NCBI GenBank assembly: GCA_937928165.1
Contig: CALFVT010000005.1
Location: 111,372 to 175,371, forward strand
Source of the DNA: an uncultured Caulobacterales bacterium
GTDB lineage: Bacteria; Pseudomonadota; Alphaproteobacteria; Caulobacterales; Maricaulaceae
Reading direction: 5' to 3'
DNA: 64,000 nucleotides
Shown here: piece by piece, positions 9,583-18,058 of the stretch
Layout: the number at the start of each line of letters is the position of its first letter
Position numbering within the stretch: position 1 is the stretch's first letter
The notes under the pieces: model-generated
The model's input: only the letters and a program-made list of their open reading frames with translations
Databases searched by the model: none
Told to the model about the DNA's origin: nothing
Translations under genes and position numbers: made by a program

Positions 9583-9598
9583 GTTAACCTTGGTTAAC
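9583..9598. promoter_or_regulatory. Perfect 7-base inverted repeat upstream of mscL
   Basis: GTTAACC at 9583-9589 and GGTTAAC at 9592-9598 form a perfect palindrome with a two-base centre, about 70 bases upstream of mscL. It resembles a CtrA pair (TTAA-N7-TTAA), but the spacing is six bases rather than seven. It may be an operator or part of the ihfB transcript end. Confidence 0.35.
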
Positions 9599-9631
9599 TA
9601 TAGATTTACAGTTAAAAGGAAGGCGGCAGAT

Positions 9632-9919
9632 TTAGCCTTTAGAGGCATCAACGCGAAGCTTTAAGTCTTTGCCGGCCCGAAAAAATGGAACATGCTTTTC
9701 TGGGACATTGACAGATGCGCCAGTTCTTGGATTGCGGCCAATGCGCGCGTCGCGCTTACGGGTTGAAAACGTTCCAAAGCCGCGCAGTTCAACCCGCGCC
9801 CCTTTTTCAAGGGTTTGAGTAATGCTCTCAAACACAACCGCGACAACCCGTTCCATCTCCTTTCGGTTAAGGTGAGGATTATCGTCATGGAGTTTGTCTA
9901 TGAGTTCAGAACGTAACAT
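9632..9919 (-). CDS. ihfB: Integration host factor subunit beta
   Basis: This is a DNA-bending HU/IHF-family protein that acts with IHF alpha. The start MLRSELIDKL at 9919 fits the family; an in-frame start 12 codons upstream would add an atypical extension. The 95-residue protein has the beta-arm region RKRDARIGRNPRTGASVNVP and the conserved proline at the arm tip. It follows rpsA in the same direction, as in many proteobacteria, but a terminator at 9990-10017 separates them. Confidence 0.93.
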   Translation of the reverse strand: MLRSELIDKLHDDNPHLNRKEMERVVAVVFESITQTLEKGARVELRGFGTFSTRKRDARIGRNPRTGASVNVPEKHVPFFRAGKDLKLRVDASKG

Positions 9920-9989
9920 AGTTTCTCTATGCCCTAAGCAGGTCAGTTTGGTCAATATTTTTTTACGAATAGCTAAAACGGCTATGACA

Positions 9990-10017
9990 TAAAAAAAGCC
10001 CCCAAAATGGGAGCCTT
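9990..10017 (-). terminator. Intrinsic terminator of rpsA
   Basis: On the minus strand GGCTCCC pairs with GGGGGCT (one G-T wobble), followed by seven T. It lies just after the rpsA stop and before ihfB. Confidence 0.8.
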
Positions 10018-10040
10018 TACTTAATCAATTAAATCGTGAC

Positions 10041-11729
10041 TTATTGGTCTTTGAGGGCCGCGCCGAGGATATCGCCAAGGGACGCGCCGGAATCAGCGGA
10101 GCCATATTGTTCGACCGCCTCTTTCTCTTCGGCGATTTCTAGCGCGCGAATAGACAGAGTATATTGACGGGTCTTGCGGTCATGTTTGATAACGCGGGCG
10201 TCAACTTTATCGCCGACAGCAAAACGCTCTGGGCGCTGCTCTGAGCGCTCACGAGAAAGATCATTCTTGCGAATATAAGCCGAAATTTCATTCTCTTCAC
10301 CAAAGCTAACCTCAAGGCCATTGGCGTCAACTTTTGTCACGATGCATGTGACGGTTGAATTACGGCCAATGCCGGACGCTGCGCCTGTGTCTTTCACAAG
10401 CTGCTTAACGCCGAGGGAAATGCGTTCTTTATCGGCGTCAATCTCAAGGATTTTCGCTTCAACTTCATCGCCTTTTTTATAGTCTTTCAGCGCGTCTTCG
10501 CCGGATTTATCCCATGATAGGTCTGACAAATGGGCCATGCCGTCAATATCGCCATCAAGGCCGATGAAAAGACCGAACTCTGTGACAGAGCGGACTTCGC
10601 CTTTGATGATGGTGCCAACCGGGTAGCGGGTTGAGAAATCATCCCATGGGTTCGCTTGTGTCTGCTTAATACCAAGGGAAATACGGCGTTTCTCTTCGTC
10701 CACTTCAAGGACTTCGACATCGACTTCTTGTGATGTTGAAACAATTTTGCCGGGATGTACGTTTTTCTTCGTCCAAGACATCTCAGAGACGTGGACAAGG
10801 CCTTCAACGCCTTCTTCTAGCTCAATAAATGCACCGTAATCAGCGATATTTGTGACGGTTCCTGTATGGCGCGAGCCAACAGTATATTTTGCAGAGGCTG
10901 CAAGCCACGGATCTTCTTGAAGCTGCTTCATGCCAAGACTAATGCGCTGAGTTTCTGGGTTTATGCGGACAATTTTTACCATAATGGTATCACCAACAGC
11001 CAGAACTTGGCTGGGGTGAGAAATGCGGCGCCAGCTCATGTCGGTGACATGGAGAAGGCCGTCAATACCGCCAAGGTCAACAAAAGCACCATAATCGGTG
11101 ATGTTCTTGACAACACCTTCGCGGGCTTCGCCTTCGGCTAATTGACCGACAAGCTCGGCGCGCTGCTCTGCGCGGCTTTCTTCAAGAATAGCCCGGCGCG
11201 AGACCACAATATTGCCGCGGGCGCGGTCCATTTTTAAGATCATGAAAGGCTGCTCAATATTCATAAGCGGCGCGATATCACGAATAGGGCGGATATCGAC
11301 TTGTGAACCGGGAAGGAAAGCGTTGAGGCCGCCAAGGTCAACCGTAAAGCCGCCTTTAACCCGGCCAACAATCGCGCCTTGTACGGGTTCTTCGGTTTCG
11401 TGAACCTTGGCCATTTTAATCCATGTTTCTTCACGGCGAGCTTTGTCGCGGGAGATAACCGCATCACCGAGCGCATTTTCAACGCGCTCAAGGTAAACAT
11501 CAACATGATCGCCGACTTTAACCGTATCATTGCTTCCGGGGGTGTAAAATTCACGAAGGGCTACACGGCCTTCGGTTTTAAGGCCGACATCGACCATGAC
11601 GTAATCTTTTTCAACCGCAGTGACGAGGCCCTTAATAACAGAGCCTTCTGACATGGGGTTGGTTTCAAGGGAAGCATCCAACATGGATGCGAAATCCTCC
11701 ATGGAAGGATTCATAGTTTCATTGCTCAT
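10041..11729 (-). CDS. rpsA: 30S ribosomal protein S1
   Basis: S1 binds mRNA on the small ribosomal subunit and helps initiation. The 562-residue protein is built of repeated S1/OB-fold domains. The hallmark pattern recurs as YGAFVDLGGIDGLLHVTDMSW, YGAFIELEEGVEGLVHVSEMSW and FGLFIGLDGDIDGMAHLSDLSW, each followed by an RISLG segment. The length matches the six-domain alphaproteobacterial form. It lies downstream of cmk as in most proteobacteria, with a hairpin-bearing leader of about 100 bases. Confidence 0.97.
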   Translation of the reverse strand: MSNETMNPSMEDFASMLDASLETNPMSEGSVIKGLVTAVEKDYVMVDVGLKTEGRVALREFYTPGSNDTVKVGDHVDVYLERVENALGDAVISRDKARREETWIKMAKVHETEEPVQGAIVGRVKGGFTVDLGGLNAFLPGSQVDIRPIRDIAPLMNIEQPFMILKMDRARGNIVVSRRAILEESRAEQRAELVGQLAEGEAREGVVKNITDYGAFVDLGGIDGLLHVTDMSWRRISHPSQVLAVGDTIMVKIVRINPETQRISLGMKQLQEDPWLAASAKYTVGSRHTGTVTNIADYGAFIELEEGVEGLVHVSEMSWTKKNVHPGKIVSTSQEVDVEVLEVDEEKRRISLGIKQTQANPWDDFSTRYPVGTIIKGEVRSVTEFGLFIGLDGDIDGMAHLSDLSWDKSGEDALKDYKKGDEVEAKILEIDADKERISLGVKQLVKDTGAASGIGRNSTVTCIVTKVDANGLEVSFGEENEISAYIRKNDLSRERSEQRPERFAVGDKVDARVIKHDRKTRQYTLSIRALEIAEEKEAVEQYGSADSGASLGDILGAALKDQ

Positions 11730-11779
11730 TTTTACTCCAAAATAAAAGAGCTGGCCTATGGCGTATATGCCATGGACTA

Positions 11780-11796
11780 ACCCGGACCATCCGGGT
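11780..11796. other. Hairpin in the cmk-rpsA gap
   Basis: ACCCGGA at 11780-11786 and TCCGGGT at 11790-11796 form a seven-base stem with a three-base loop, about 50 bases upstream of rpsA. No T run follows on the minus strand. It may be a processing site, an attenuator or part of an S1 autoregulatory leader. Confidence 0.5.
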
Positions 11797-11830
11797 CTTT
11801 ACAAGTGCTAGATCAGGCTAAAAGGAGTTT

Positions 11831-12472
11831 TTAGTCAGACTTCGCTGCCAAAATAGCGTCACAGAGTGTGATAGCGACTTCGAACGCGCGCTCTATAGAC
11901 AGATTACTCGTATCAAGCAAGTGCGCATCTTCAGCCGGTTTCAACGGGGCGATATCACGCCCGGAATCGCGGCTATCTCTTTCTTTAAGCTGGGCGAGAA
12001 CGGTCTCGAAGCTAATGTCTTCACCATAGCCTTTTAATTCCTTATAGCGGCGCTCGGCACGTATTTCTGGCTCTGCAGTGACAAAGAGCTTCACCTGCGC
12101 ATCGCGGCAGATGACTGTGCCAATATCGCGGCCATCCAGAACGGCGCCTTTTGCGGCAAAATCTCTCTGAAATTGTAAAAGTGCCGCGCGGACAGGGGGG
12201 TGGACGGCAATTTTTGAAGCCATCGCGCCGACGGGTCCACTTTTAAGGGCAATATCATTTAGCGTGTCAGGGGTGATGTTTTGGGCAAGCGCCGCGCAGG
12301 CTGCCCCGTCATCGGGGGAGATATCATTATCTATCACTTGTTTAGCGACGGCGCGGTAAAGCTTGCCTGTATCTAAATAAGGCAAGCGGTAATGCCCCGC
12401 GAGTTTTCCGGCGAGCGTGCCTTTGCCGCTTGCGAAAGTTCCGTCAATAGCGAGGGTAAAGGAAGCGGGCAT
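11831..12472 (-). CDS. cmk: Cytidylate kinase
   Basis: This enzyme phosphorylates CMP and dCMP with ATP. The N-terminus has the P-loop TFASGKGTLAGKLA, and the protein also carries LDTGKLYRA and LDGRDIGTVI, which are conserved in bacterial Cmk. It is 213 residues long. Its ATG shares one base with the aroA stop (TAATG), so translation is probably coupled. The order aroA-cmk-rpsA is common in bacteria. Confidence 0.95.
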   Translation of the reverse strand: MPASFTLAIDGTFASGKGTLAGKLAGHYRLPYLDTGKLYRAVAKQVIDNDISPDDGAACAALAQNITPDTLNDIALKSGPVGAMASKIAVHPPVRAALLQFQRDFAAKGAVLDGRDIGTVICRDAQVKLFVTAEPEIRAERRYKELKGYGEDISFETVLAQLKERDSRDSGRDIAPLKPAEDAHLLDTSNLSIERAFEVAITLCDAILAAKSD

Positions 12473-13878
12473 TAGGCGCTGTCTTTGACCGCTATGTTTT
12501 GGCGTAAATTTGTTGCCCCTAAACTATGCATTTGCTCAAAAAATGCCGGGAAACTTGTGGCGATCATAGAGGCATCATCAATAGTGATTTGTCTGTGCGA
12601 CATTAACCCAAGCACTAATGCGCTCATAGCGATACGGTGGTCATGATGGGTGATGACATGGCTTCCGCCTGCCGCAAGGGGATAGTCACTGCCGTTATTA
12701 TAGCCGAAACCAGTCACGGTCATGCCGTCCGCCCTGTCTTCGATATGGGCACCGTTACCACGCAGCAGTTCTGCGGTGGCCGCAATCCGGTCGCTTTCTT
12801 TAACCCGAAGCTCACCTATGCCGTTCATGATAGTTTTACCTGATGCGAAGGCGGCGGCTACAGCCAATATAGGATATTCATCAATCATAGAGGCAGCGCG
12901 GCTTTCTGGAACGACGATACCCCGAAGCCGAGAGTGTTTAACGTGAATATCTGCTATAACTTCACCGCCAAATTTATGGAAGTTATCAGCCCGCAGCCAG
13001 CCGCCCATTTCGACAAGGGTTTCAAACAAGCCTGTACGAGTCGGATTCATCATCACGTTCTCGATAACTAAATCAGACCCCGGTACGATTAATCCGGCCA
13101 CCATAGCAAAGGCGGCAGATGAGGGGTCTCCGGGCACAATGATATGGGTGGCTTGAAGGGCCTGATCCGGATTGTCTAAATCGCGTTCAATCGTAATGCG
13201 GTTACGGCCGTCGCCAATATCATCAACACGTATAGGGCAGTTAAAAGCTCTGAGCATGTTTTCCGTGTGATCGCGTGACGGCTTTTCAATTACGACGGTT
13301 CGCCCATGGGTTCTCACCCCCGCGAGTAAAATAGCGGATTTTATCTGGGCAGAGGCTTTGGGTGTTTTATATTCAATCGGCGTTAAAGCTCCGTTTGAGG
13401 TTAAATCAATCGGCAGGCGATCATCACTTGTGCAGGAAAATGCTGCGCCCATGAGGCTTAGTGGTTCTGTAATGCGCCCCATCGGACGTGATGATAGGGA
13501 GGCATCACCGGTAAACCGGGCCTGCGTTTTATATCCGGCAGCGGCTCCCATAATAAGGCGCACGCCTGTGCCTGCATTTCCGCAGTAAATATCTGTCTTT
13601 GGCTTTGCCTTCCACGGTGCTTTGCCTTCAATCTCCCATAGGCCGTCAGAGCGTTTTTCCACACGCGCGCCAAAAGCTCGTACGGCCTTGGCCGTTGACA
13701 TAATATCTTCGCCCTCAAGCAGGCCGTCTACGGTGGTGATACCCTTCGCCATAGCCCCGAGTATCAATGCACGGTGCGATATGGATTTATCACCGGGCGC
13801 TCTGACGTGCCCGGATAGGGGGCCGGAGCGCTTTGATATGGCGCCGATGCTGGCTGAGGATGACTTCAAACCTGTCAT
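12472..13878 (-). CDS. aroA: 3-phosphoshikimate 1-carboxyvinyltransferase (EPSP synthase, class II type)
   Basis: This enzyme joins shikimate-3-phosphate and phosphoenolpyruvate in aromatic amino acid synthesis. All four motifs used to define class II EPSP synthases are present: GDKS (29-32), SAQIK, RDHTE and NPTR. The loop that carries the key alanine in the glyphosate-insensitive CP4 enzyme reads NAGT here, with glycine at residue 103 as in E. coli. The class is therefore II but the insensitivity-linked alanine is absent. Length (468) is normal. It heads the cmk-rpsA cluster and is divergent from the TIGR02300 gene. Confidence 0.95.
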   Translation of the reverse strand: MTGLKSSSASIGAISKRSGPLSGHVRAPGDKSISHRALILGAMAKGITTVDGLLEGEDIMSTAKAVRAFGARVEKRSDGLWEIEGKAPWKAKPKTDIYCGNAGTGVRLIMGAAAGYKTQARFTGDASLSSRPMGRITEPLSLMGAAFSCTSDDRLPIDLTSNGALTPIEYKTPKASAQIKSAILLAGVRTHGRTVVIEKPSRDHTENMLRAFNCPIRVDDIGDGRNRITIERDLDNPDQALQATHIIVPGDPSSAAFAMVAGLIVPGSDLVIENVMMNPTRTGLFETLVEMGGWLRADNFHKFGGEVIADIHVKHSRLRGIVVPESRAASMIDEYPILAVAAAFASGKTIMNGIGELRVKESDRIAATAELLRGNGAHIEDRADGMTVTGFGYNNGSDYPLAAGGSHVITHHDHRIAMSALVLGLMSHRQITIDDASMIATSFPAFFEQMHSLGATNLRQNIAVKDSA

Positions 13879-14036
13879 ATTCGCGTTTGACCTATTTTCT
13901 CATATTGACTTGATATAACGGAGCGCTTAGACGGCGCTGACGTTCAAACGCCTGCTTTTAACGCGATGCATTTAAAGCGCAAGATAAACCCTGCGCCCGC
14001 GCTAAATTTTTACAGGCTCATAATGAGGAATAAGAC

Positions 14037-14486
14037 ATGGCCAAAACGGAGTTAGGACAAAAAATTGTTTGCCCTGAATGCGGCGAGAAGTTTTACGATT
14101 TAAACAGAAACCCGGTTCCGTGCCCAGACTGCGCGCATATATTTGACCCCGCAGCCCTTGCGGATGTACCGCTTCCTGTCAAAGTGAAAGAGCCAAGCCC
14201 CAAAGACGCGGATGATGACGACGCAGCGGATAATGCAGAGGTTGATGAAGAAGATATCGATGAAGATGAAGTCGCAGCCAAGGAGCTAGAGCTTGATGGT
14301 GACGATAGCGCGCTTCTGGCGGATAGTGATAAAGATGATGATGAGGGCCGTAAGGACTTCAATGATTATGATCCCGATGAAGACGAAGACGAAGATGCAG
14401 CTTTAGTCGTCGATGATGATAATGAGCTTGATCCGCCTGACGCCGATGATGATGATGACGATGATGTTGAAGAGGTCGAAATCTAA
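14037..14486 (+). CDS. TIGR02300 family acidic zinc-ribbon-like protein
   Basis: This 149-residue protein has a zinc-ribbon-like head. Two Cys pairs (CPEC at 13-16 and CPDC near 29-32) flank the conserved FYDLNRNPVP. A long tail follows that is almost entirely aspartate, glutamate and alanine. This matches the alphaproteobacterial family TIGR02300, of unknown function, which is often found beside aroA. A role with nucleic acids or ribosomal proteins is only a guess. A strong terminator follows. Confidence 0.85.
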   Translation: MAKTELGQKIVCPECGEKFYDLNRNPVPCPDCAHIFDPAALADVPLPVKVKEPSPKDADDDDAADNAEVDEEDIDEDEVAAKELELDGDDSALLADSDKDDDEGRKDFNDYDPDEDEDEDAALVVDDDNELDPPDADDDDDDDVEEVEI

Positions 14487-14514
14487 TCTGTCTTTCGAGA
14501 CATTATTAAATTTA

Positions 14515-14540
14515 ATCCGGCCTTGTGCCGGATTTTTTTT
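14515..14540 (+). terminator. Intrinsic terminator of the TIGR02300 gene
   Basis: ATCCGGC and GCCGGAT form a seven-base stem with the loop CTTGT, followed by eight T. It begins 28 bases after the stop codon. Confidence 0.92.
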
Positions 14541-14700
14541 GGCAGATAGCTCGTGGTTTTGGCATGGATAAAATAACCTCTAATGATATATCTCTGGCCG
14601 CACCCATAGCTTATTCGCCATGCAGTATAGGCCATGACACATGCAAATAGAGTTTGCGGGTTTTGACTGAATACACCGAAACTTTCTCATGAAAAAGGGC

Positions 14701-14729
14701 TTGCCAAGTCAAGATGCACGGCCTAAATA
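14701..14729 (+). promoter_or_regulatory. Predicted housekeeping promoter of the tRNA-Ala gene
   Basis: TTGCCA and TAAATA are separated by 17 bases, and the -10 element lies 33 bases before the tRNA 5' end. The pattern fits a sigma-70-type promoter. Confidence 0.55.
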
Positions 14730-14762
14730 CGCGGCCTATTCACGGTAAATATACCGCCGAAT

Positions 14763-14838
14763 GGGGCCTTAGCTCAGCTGGTAGAGCGCTTCGCTGGCAG
14801 CGAAGAGGTCAGGGGTTCGACTCCCCTAGGCTCCACCA
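14763..14838 (+). tRNA. tRNA-Ala (anticodon GGC)
   Basis: The 76-base cloverleaf folds fully. The acceptor arm GGGGCCT pairs with AGGCTCC (one G-T). The D arm is GCTC...GAGC. The anticodon stem CTTCG/CGAAG holds the loop CTGGCAG with anticodon GGC, and the T arm is AGGGG...CCCCT. CCA is encoded. It reads GCC codons. Confidence 0.97.
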
Positions 14839-15008
14839 TTTCGTTTTTTAGCTCGGCGGTGTCTTCCGTTAATTATTTACAGCGTTTGGTAATAAAATAG
14901 AACTGCCGCCTATATCATAGCATTAAGCTTTTCCTAGCTGGGTTGATAATTTAGACTTTTTACGGCTCTATATTAATGAATAAGGAGGACGCTAAGCGTG
15001 ATGGCGCG

Positions 15009-15209
15009 CTAATTTTGCGGTTTATCGGATAGGGTAGGGCGTGCTATAAAGGCCTGGATTGTGCGGGCTTCAAAACTATCCTTATTGAGGCGGCCATTGC
15101 GGTCAAACCATTTACAGGCGAAAACGTCAGGCGCGCCGTCTGTGCCGAGGATTGTCATTTTTGGGCCGCCGGATTTAAGGCGGACGACATCGCCAATATC
15201 AAATGTCAT
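15009..15209 (-). CDS. DUF2158 family small protein (YodC-like)
   Basis: This 66-residue protein has the DUF2158 pattern FDIGDVVRLKSGGPKMTI followed by a CKWFDRNG segment. It probably forms a small beta-barrel-like domain. The function of the family is unknown. It sits alone between tRNA-Ala and lepA, in the lepA direction, about 140 bases downstream of lepA's stop. Confidence 0.8.
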   Translation of the reverse strand: MTFDIGDVVRLKSGGPKMTILGTDGAPDVFACKWFDRNGRLNKDSFEARTIQAFIARPTLSDKPQN

Positions 15210-15350
15210 ATGCGGCTTTCTGTTCGTGTTGTGCGGGTTATGTATATCTAGCCGGCGTGGTGTTTTAACTGTTTATACGTGCCTGCGGTTTGCGCTTACG
15301 GCGGCGCCTTAAAGTTAATCTACACATTAATTTCCTGACCGGAAGCCCGA

Positions 15351-17159
15351 TCAGGAGTCGTCCATTTTTAAGGCGGCAATAAATGCGGCTTGGGGGATTT
15401 CCACCTTCCCGAATTGGCGCATTTTTTTCTTACCTTTTTTCTGCTTGTCTAAAAGCTTGCGTTTTCGGCTAGCATCGCCGCCGTAGCATTTGGCGGTCAC
15501 GTCTTTGCGCAAAGCCGCGATAGTTTCGCGGGCGATGACTTTACCCCCTAAAGCTGCTTGGATAGGAATTTTAAACATGTGGCGCGGGATGAGGTCTTTC
15601 AGGCGCTCGCACATCATTCGCCCACGCCCCGGCGCATTGCTGCGGTGAACAAGCATAGACAGGGCATCCACCGGATCACCGTTGACGAGTATGCTCATTT
15701 TAACAAGGTCGCCCTCGCGAAGGCCAATGGCTTGATAGTCAAAACTGGCATAACCCTTAGAGACCGATTTCAAGCGGTCGTAAAAATCAAACACCACTTC
15801 ATTGAGCGGCAATTCATATTCGACCATGGCGCGGCCATTAATATAAGATAGCCCGGTTTGCACCCCGCGCCGCTCTTGGCAGAGCTTAAGGATGCCGCCA
15901 AGATATTCATCCGGCGTCATAATGGTGGCCTTGATCCACGGCTCTTCGATATGCAGGATTTGCATCACATCCGGCATGTCGGCAGGATTGTGAAGCTGCA
16001 TATCGCTGCCGTCGCGCATTTTTAGGGTATAAACAACGGACGGGGCGGTGGTAATGAGGTCAAGATCAAATTCACGCTCCAGACGTTCTTGGATGATCTC
16101 AAGGTGGAGCAGACCTAAAAAGCCGCAGCGAAAGCCAAAGCCAAGGGCGGCGCTCGTTTCCATCTCAAAACTAAAGCTCGCATCATTGAGCCGTAGCCGC
16201 CCAACAGCGGCGCGCAGGTCTTCGAAATCTGCCGCATCGACAGGGAAGATACCGCAAAACACAACGGGCTGTGCAGGTTTAAACCCTTCGAGGGGAATTT
16301 CGGTGGGGCGTTTATCTTCTGTGATGGTATCACCTACGGCGGCGTCGGCGACGTCTTTGATTGAGGCGGTGAGGAAGCCCACTTCGCCTGGGCCGATCTC
16401 GGCCATGTCTTCGGGTTTGGGGCGGAACACGCCGACTTTATCGACTGTATAATTAGCTCCTGTATTCATGGTGCGAATGCGCATGCCTTTTTTGACCGTG
16501 CCTTCGATCACGCGGAATAACACCACCACGCCCATATAAGTGTCATACCACGCATCAATCAGCAGGGCTTTAAGCGGTGCTTTCGGATCGCCTTGTTCGG
16601 GGGGCGGCAGGAGGGTGACAATCGCCTCTAATGTGTCTTCAATGCCAAGGCCTGACTTGGCGGAGGCTTCGATTGCGCCGCTGGCATCAATGCCGATGAC
16701 GTCTTCGATCTGGGTTTTCACTCGTTCGGGTTCGGCGGCGGGGAGATCAATTTTATTGAGAACGGGCACGATTTCATGGTCATGTTCAATCGCTTGGTAA
16801 ACATTGGCCAATGTTTGCGCCTCAACCCCTTGGGAGGCGTCAACCACTAAGATAGAGCCCTCACACGCGGACAGAGAGCGGGAGACCTCATAGGCGAAGT
16901 CCACATGGCCCGGCGTATCCATAAGGTTAAGGATATAGGTTTCCCCGTCCTTGGCCGTGTAATCAAGGCGCACGGTTTGGGCCTTAATGGTAATGCCGCG
17001 CTCTTTTTCTATGTCCATATTATCAAGGACTTGCTCGCTCATTTCCCGATCGGTTAACCCGCCGGTGAAAGAGATTAACCGATCCGCCAAGGTTGATTTG
17101 CCGTGGTCAATATGGGCCACAATAGAAAAATTACGGATATTATTTTGCTTCACTGCCAT
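15351..17159 (-). CDS. lepA: Elongation factor 4 (LepA)
   Basis: This translational GTPase back-translocates or remodels ribosomes. G1 is [15 protein letters not shown]3 is DTPGHVDF and G4 is NKIDLP. The C-terminus has the LepA-specific lysine-rich tail [20 protein letters not shown]. The 602 residues match the family. A nine-base hairpin (15334-15355) overlaps the stop codon and may mark the transcript end, although T-richness is poor. Confidence 0.97.
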   Translation of the reverse strand: MAVKQNNIRNFSIVAHIDHGKSTLADRLISFTGGLTDREMSEQVLDNMDIEKERGITIKAQTVRLDYTAKDGETYILNLMDTPGHVDFAYEVSRSLSACEGSILVVDASQGVEAQTLANVYQAIEHDHEIVPVLNKIDLPAAEPERVKTQIEDVIGIDASGAIEASAKSGLGIEDTLEAIVTLLPPPEQGDPKAPLKALLIDAWYDTYMGVVVLFRVIEGTVKKGMRIRTMNTGANYTVDKVGVFRPKPEDMAEIGPGEVGFLTASIKDVADAAVGDTITEDKRPTEIPLEGFKPAQPVVFCGIFPVDAADFEDLRAAVGRLRLNDASFSFEMETSAALGFGFRCGFLGLLHLEIIQERLEREFDLDLITTAPSVVYTLKMRDGSDMQLHNPADMPDVMQILHIEEPWIKATIMTPDEYLGGILKLCQERRGVQTGLSYINGRAMVEYELPLNEVVFDFYDRLKSVSKGYASFDYQAIGLREGDLVKMSILVNGDPVDALSMLVHRSNAPGRGRMMCERLKDLIPRHMFKIPIQAALGGKVIARETIAALRKDVTAKCYGGDASRKRKLLDKQKKGKKKMRQFGKVEIPQAAFIAALKMDDS

Positions 17160-17219
17160 AGGCGCGGTTCTAATCGGTTTTACGCCAATGGCAAGCGTTT
17201 AGCTATGCAGTTTATTGGA

Positions 17220-17903
17220 TTAACAACCGTCGGTAAATAGTAAGATAAGTTCGCGGGTTTCGGCATCGTAAACATAGCTCTCAGAGCCGTAACCATAGGG
17301 GATGCTGATAATCGGCGCATTTTGTGCGGCAAGGTGCCAAAAGCGGTCTTTTGTCATACCGTCAATACGGCCATCAGCAAAAGCTGTATTCTCGAGAACA
17401 AGATTACATTGGGTGAAATCAGATTGCCATGCGGTGCTTTGCTTGATTTGCGTGAGGCGGGCTTCGCCGTCTTCGCCCGCGTAATAATTTTGTGCATAGG
17501 GCGTTTCAGCTTGGGCGCAAAAGGTCTCATCTGTTAACAGCGCCGTAAAATCTTTAAGGGTTGAAATTTTATGGCCGTGATAAGATGTGCCGTCGGTGAA
17601 ACTTGTTTTTAACGCTTTATGCAGCATCAAGGCCATCTCCTGACAGCCGAGCTCGCGAAGGCACATTGTGCCCATGGGCAGGCTCATTTCATAACCATCA
17701 GAGAAGACCAGTGAGGCCTTATGCTGTGCCGCGCCGGTTTCATTTTTTGTCACATGATGTTGAAGGGTCACAGTTTCATTAAGGGCGGCCCATTCTACAT
17801 CATTTTGATAGCTAATGTCGCAAGATTGCCCAGCCGCATAGGCGATTTCAAAACTCATGATAGATAGAGCCGCAGCCCCATAAATAGGTAAATATTTTAA
17901 CAT
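17220..17903 (-). CDS. Secreted protein of unknown function
   Basis: I do not recognise this 227-residue protein. It has a signal peptide (MLKYLPIYGAAALSIMSFEIAYAAG) and at least seven cysteines in the mature part (for example SCDIS, MCLRELGCQE, TFCAQ, QCNLV and the C-terminal DGC), which suggests disulfide bonds in the periplasm. The C-terminal part reads like a small beta domain (SYVYDAETRELILLFTDGC). It lies between lepA and the large Ig-like protein, all on the minus strand, with gaps of 60 and 155 bases. Confidence 0.7.
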   Translation of the reverse strand: MLKYLPIYGAAALSIMSFEIAYAAGQSCDISYQNDVEWAALNETVTLQHHVTKNETGAAQHKASLVFSDGYEMSLPMGTMCLRELGCQEMALMLHKALKTSFTDGTSYHGHKISTLKDFTALLTDETFCAQAETPYAQNYYAGEDGEARLTQIKQSTAWQSDFTQCNLVLENTAFADGRIDGMTKDRFWHLAAQNAPIISIPYGYGSESYVYDAETRELILLFTDGC

Positions 17904-18058
17904 AAAACCGCCCTAGCCTTTTATTTGGGCCGTAATATGACGCAAATATGTCAAAATTTAATGGGTAGCTGTGGTTAATGAATTGAGAGGGTTTATTGCT
18001 ACAGCGGTAGCGCTTTATGTTTGCTTTTGAATGGCTCACGCGGCGGTCTAAAACCTTA

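Noticed and set aside
9583..9598. CtrA binding site upstream of mscL
   Set aside because: The two TTAA elements are six bases apart, not the seven of the known site, so I list it only as a palindrome.
14093..14362. Serine-rich minus-strand reading frame
   Set aside because: It is the mirror of the Asp/Glu-rich tail of the TIGR02300 protein (GAT/GAC codons read as serine).
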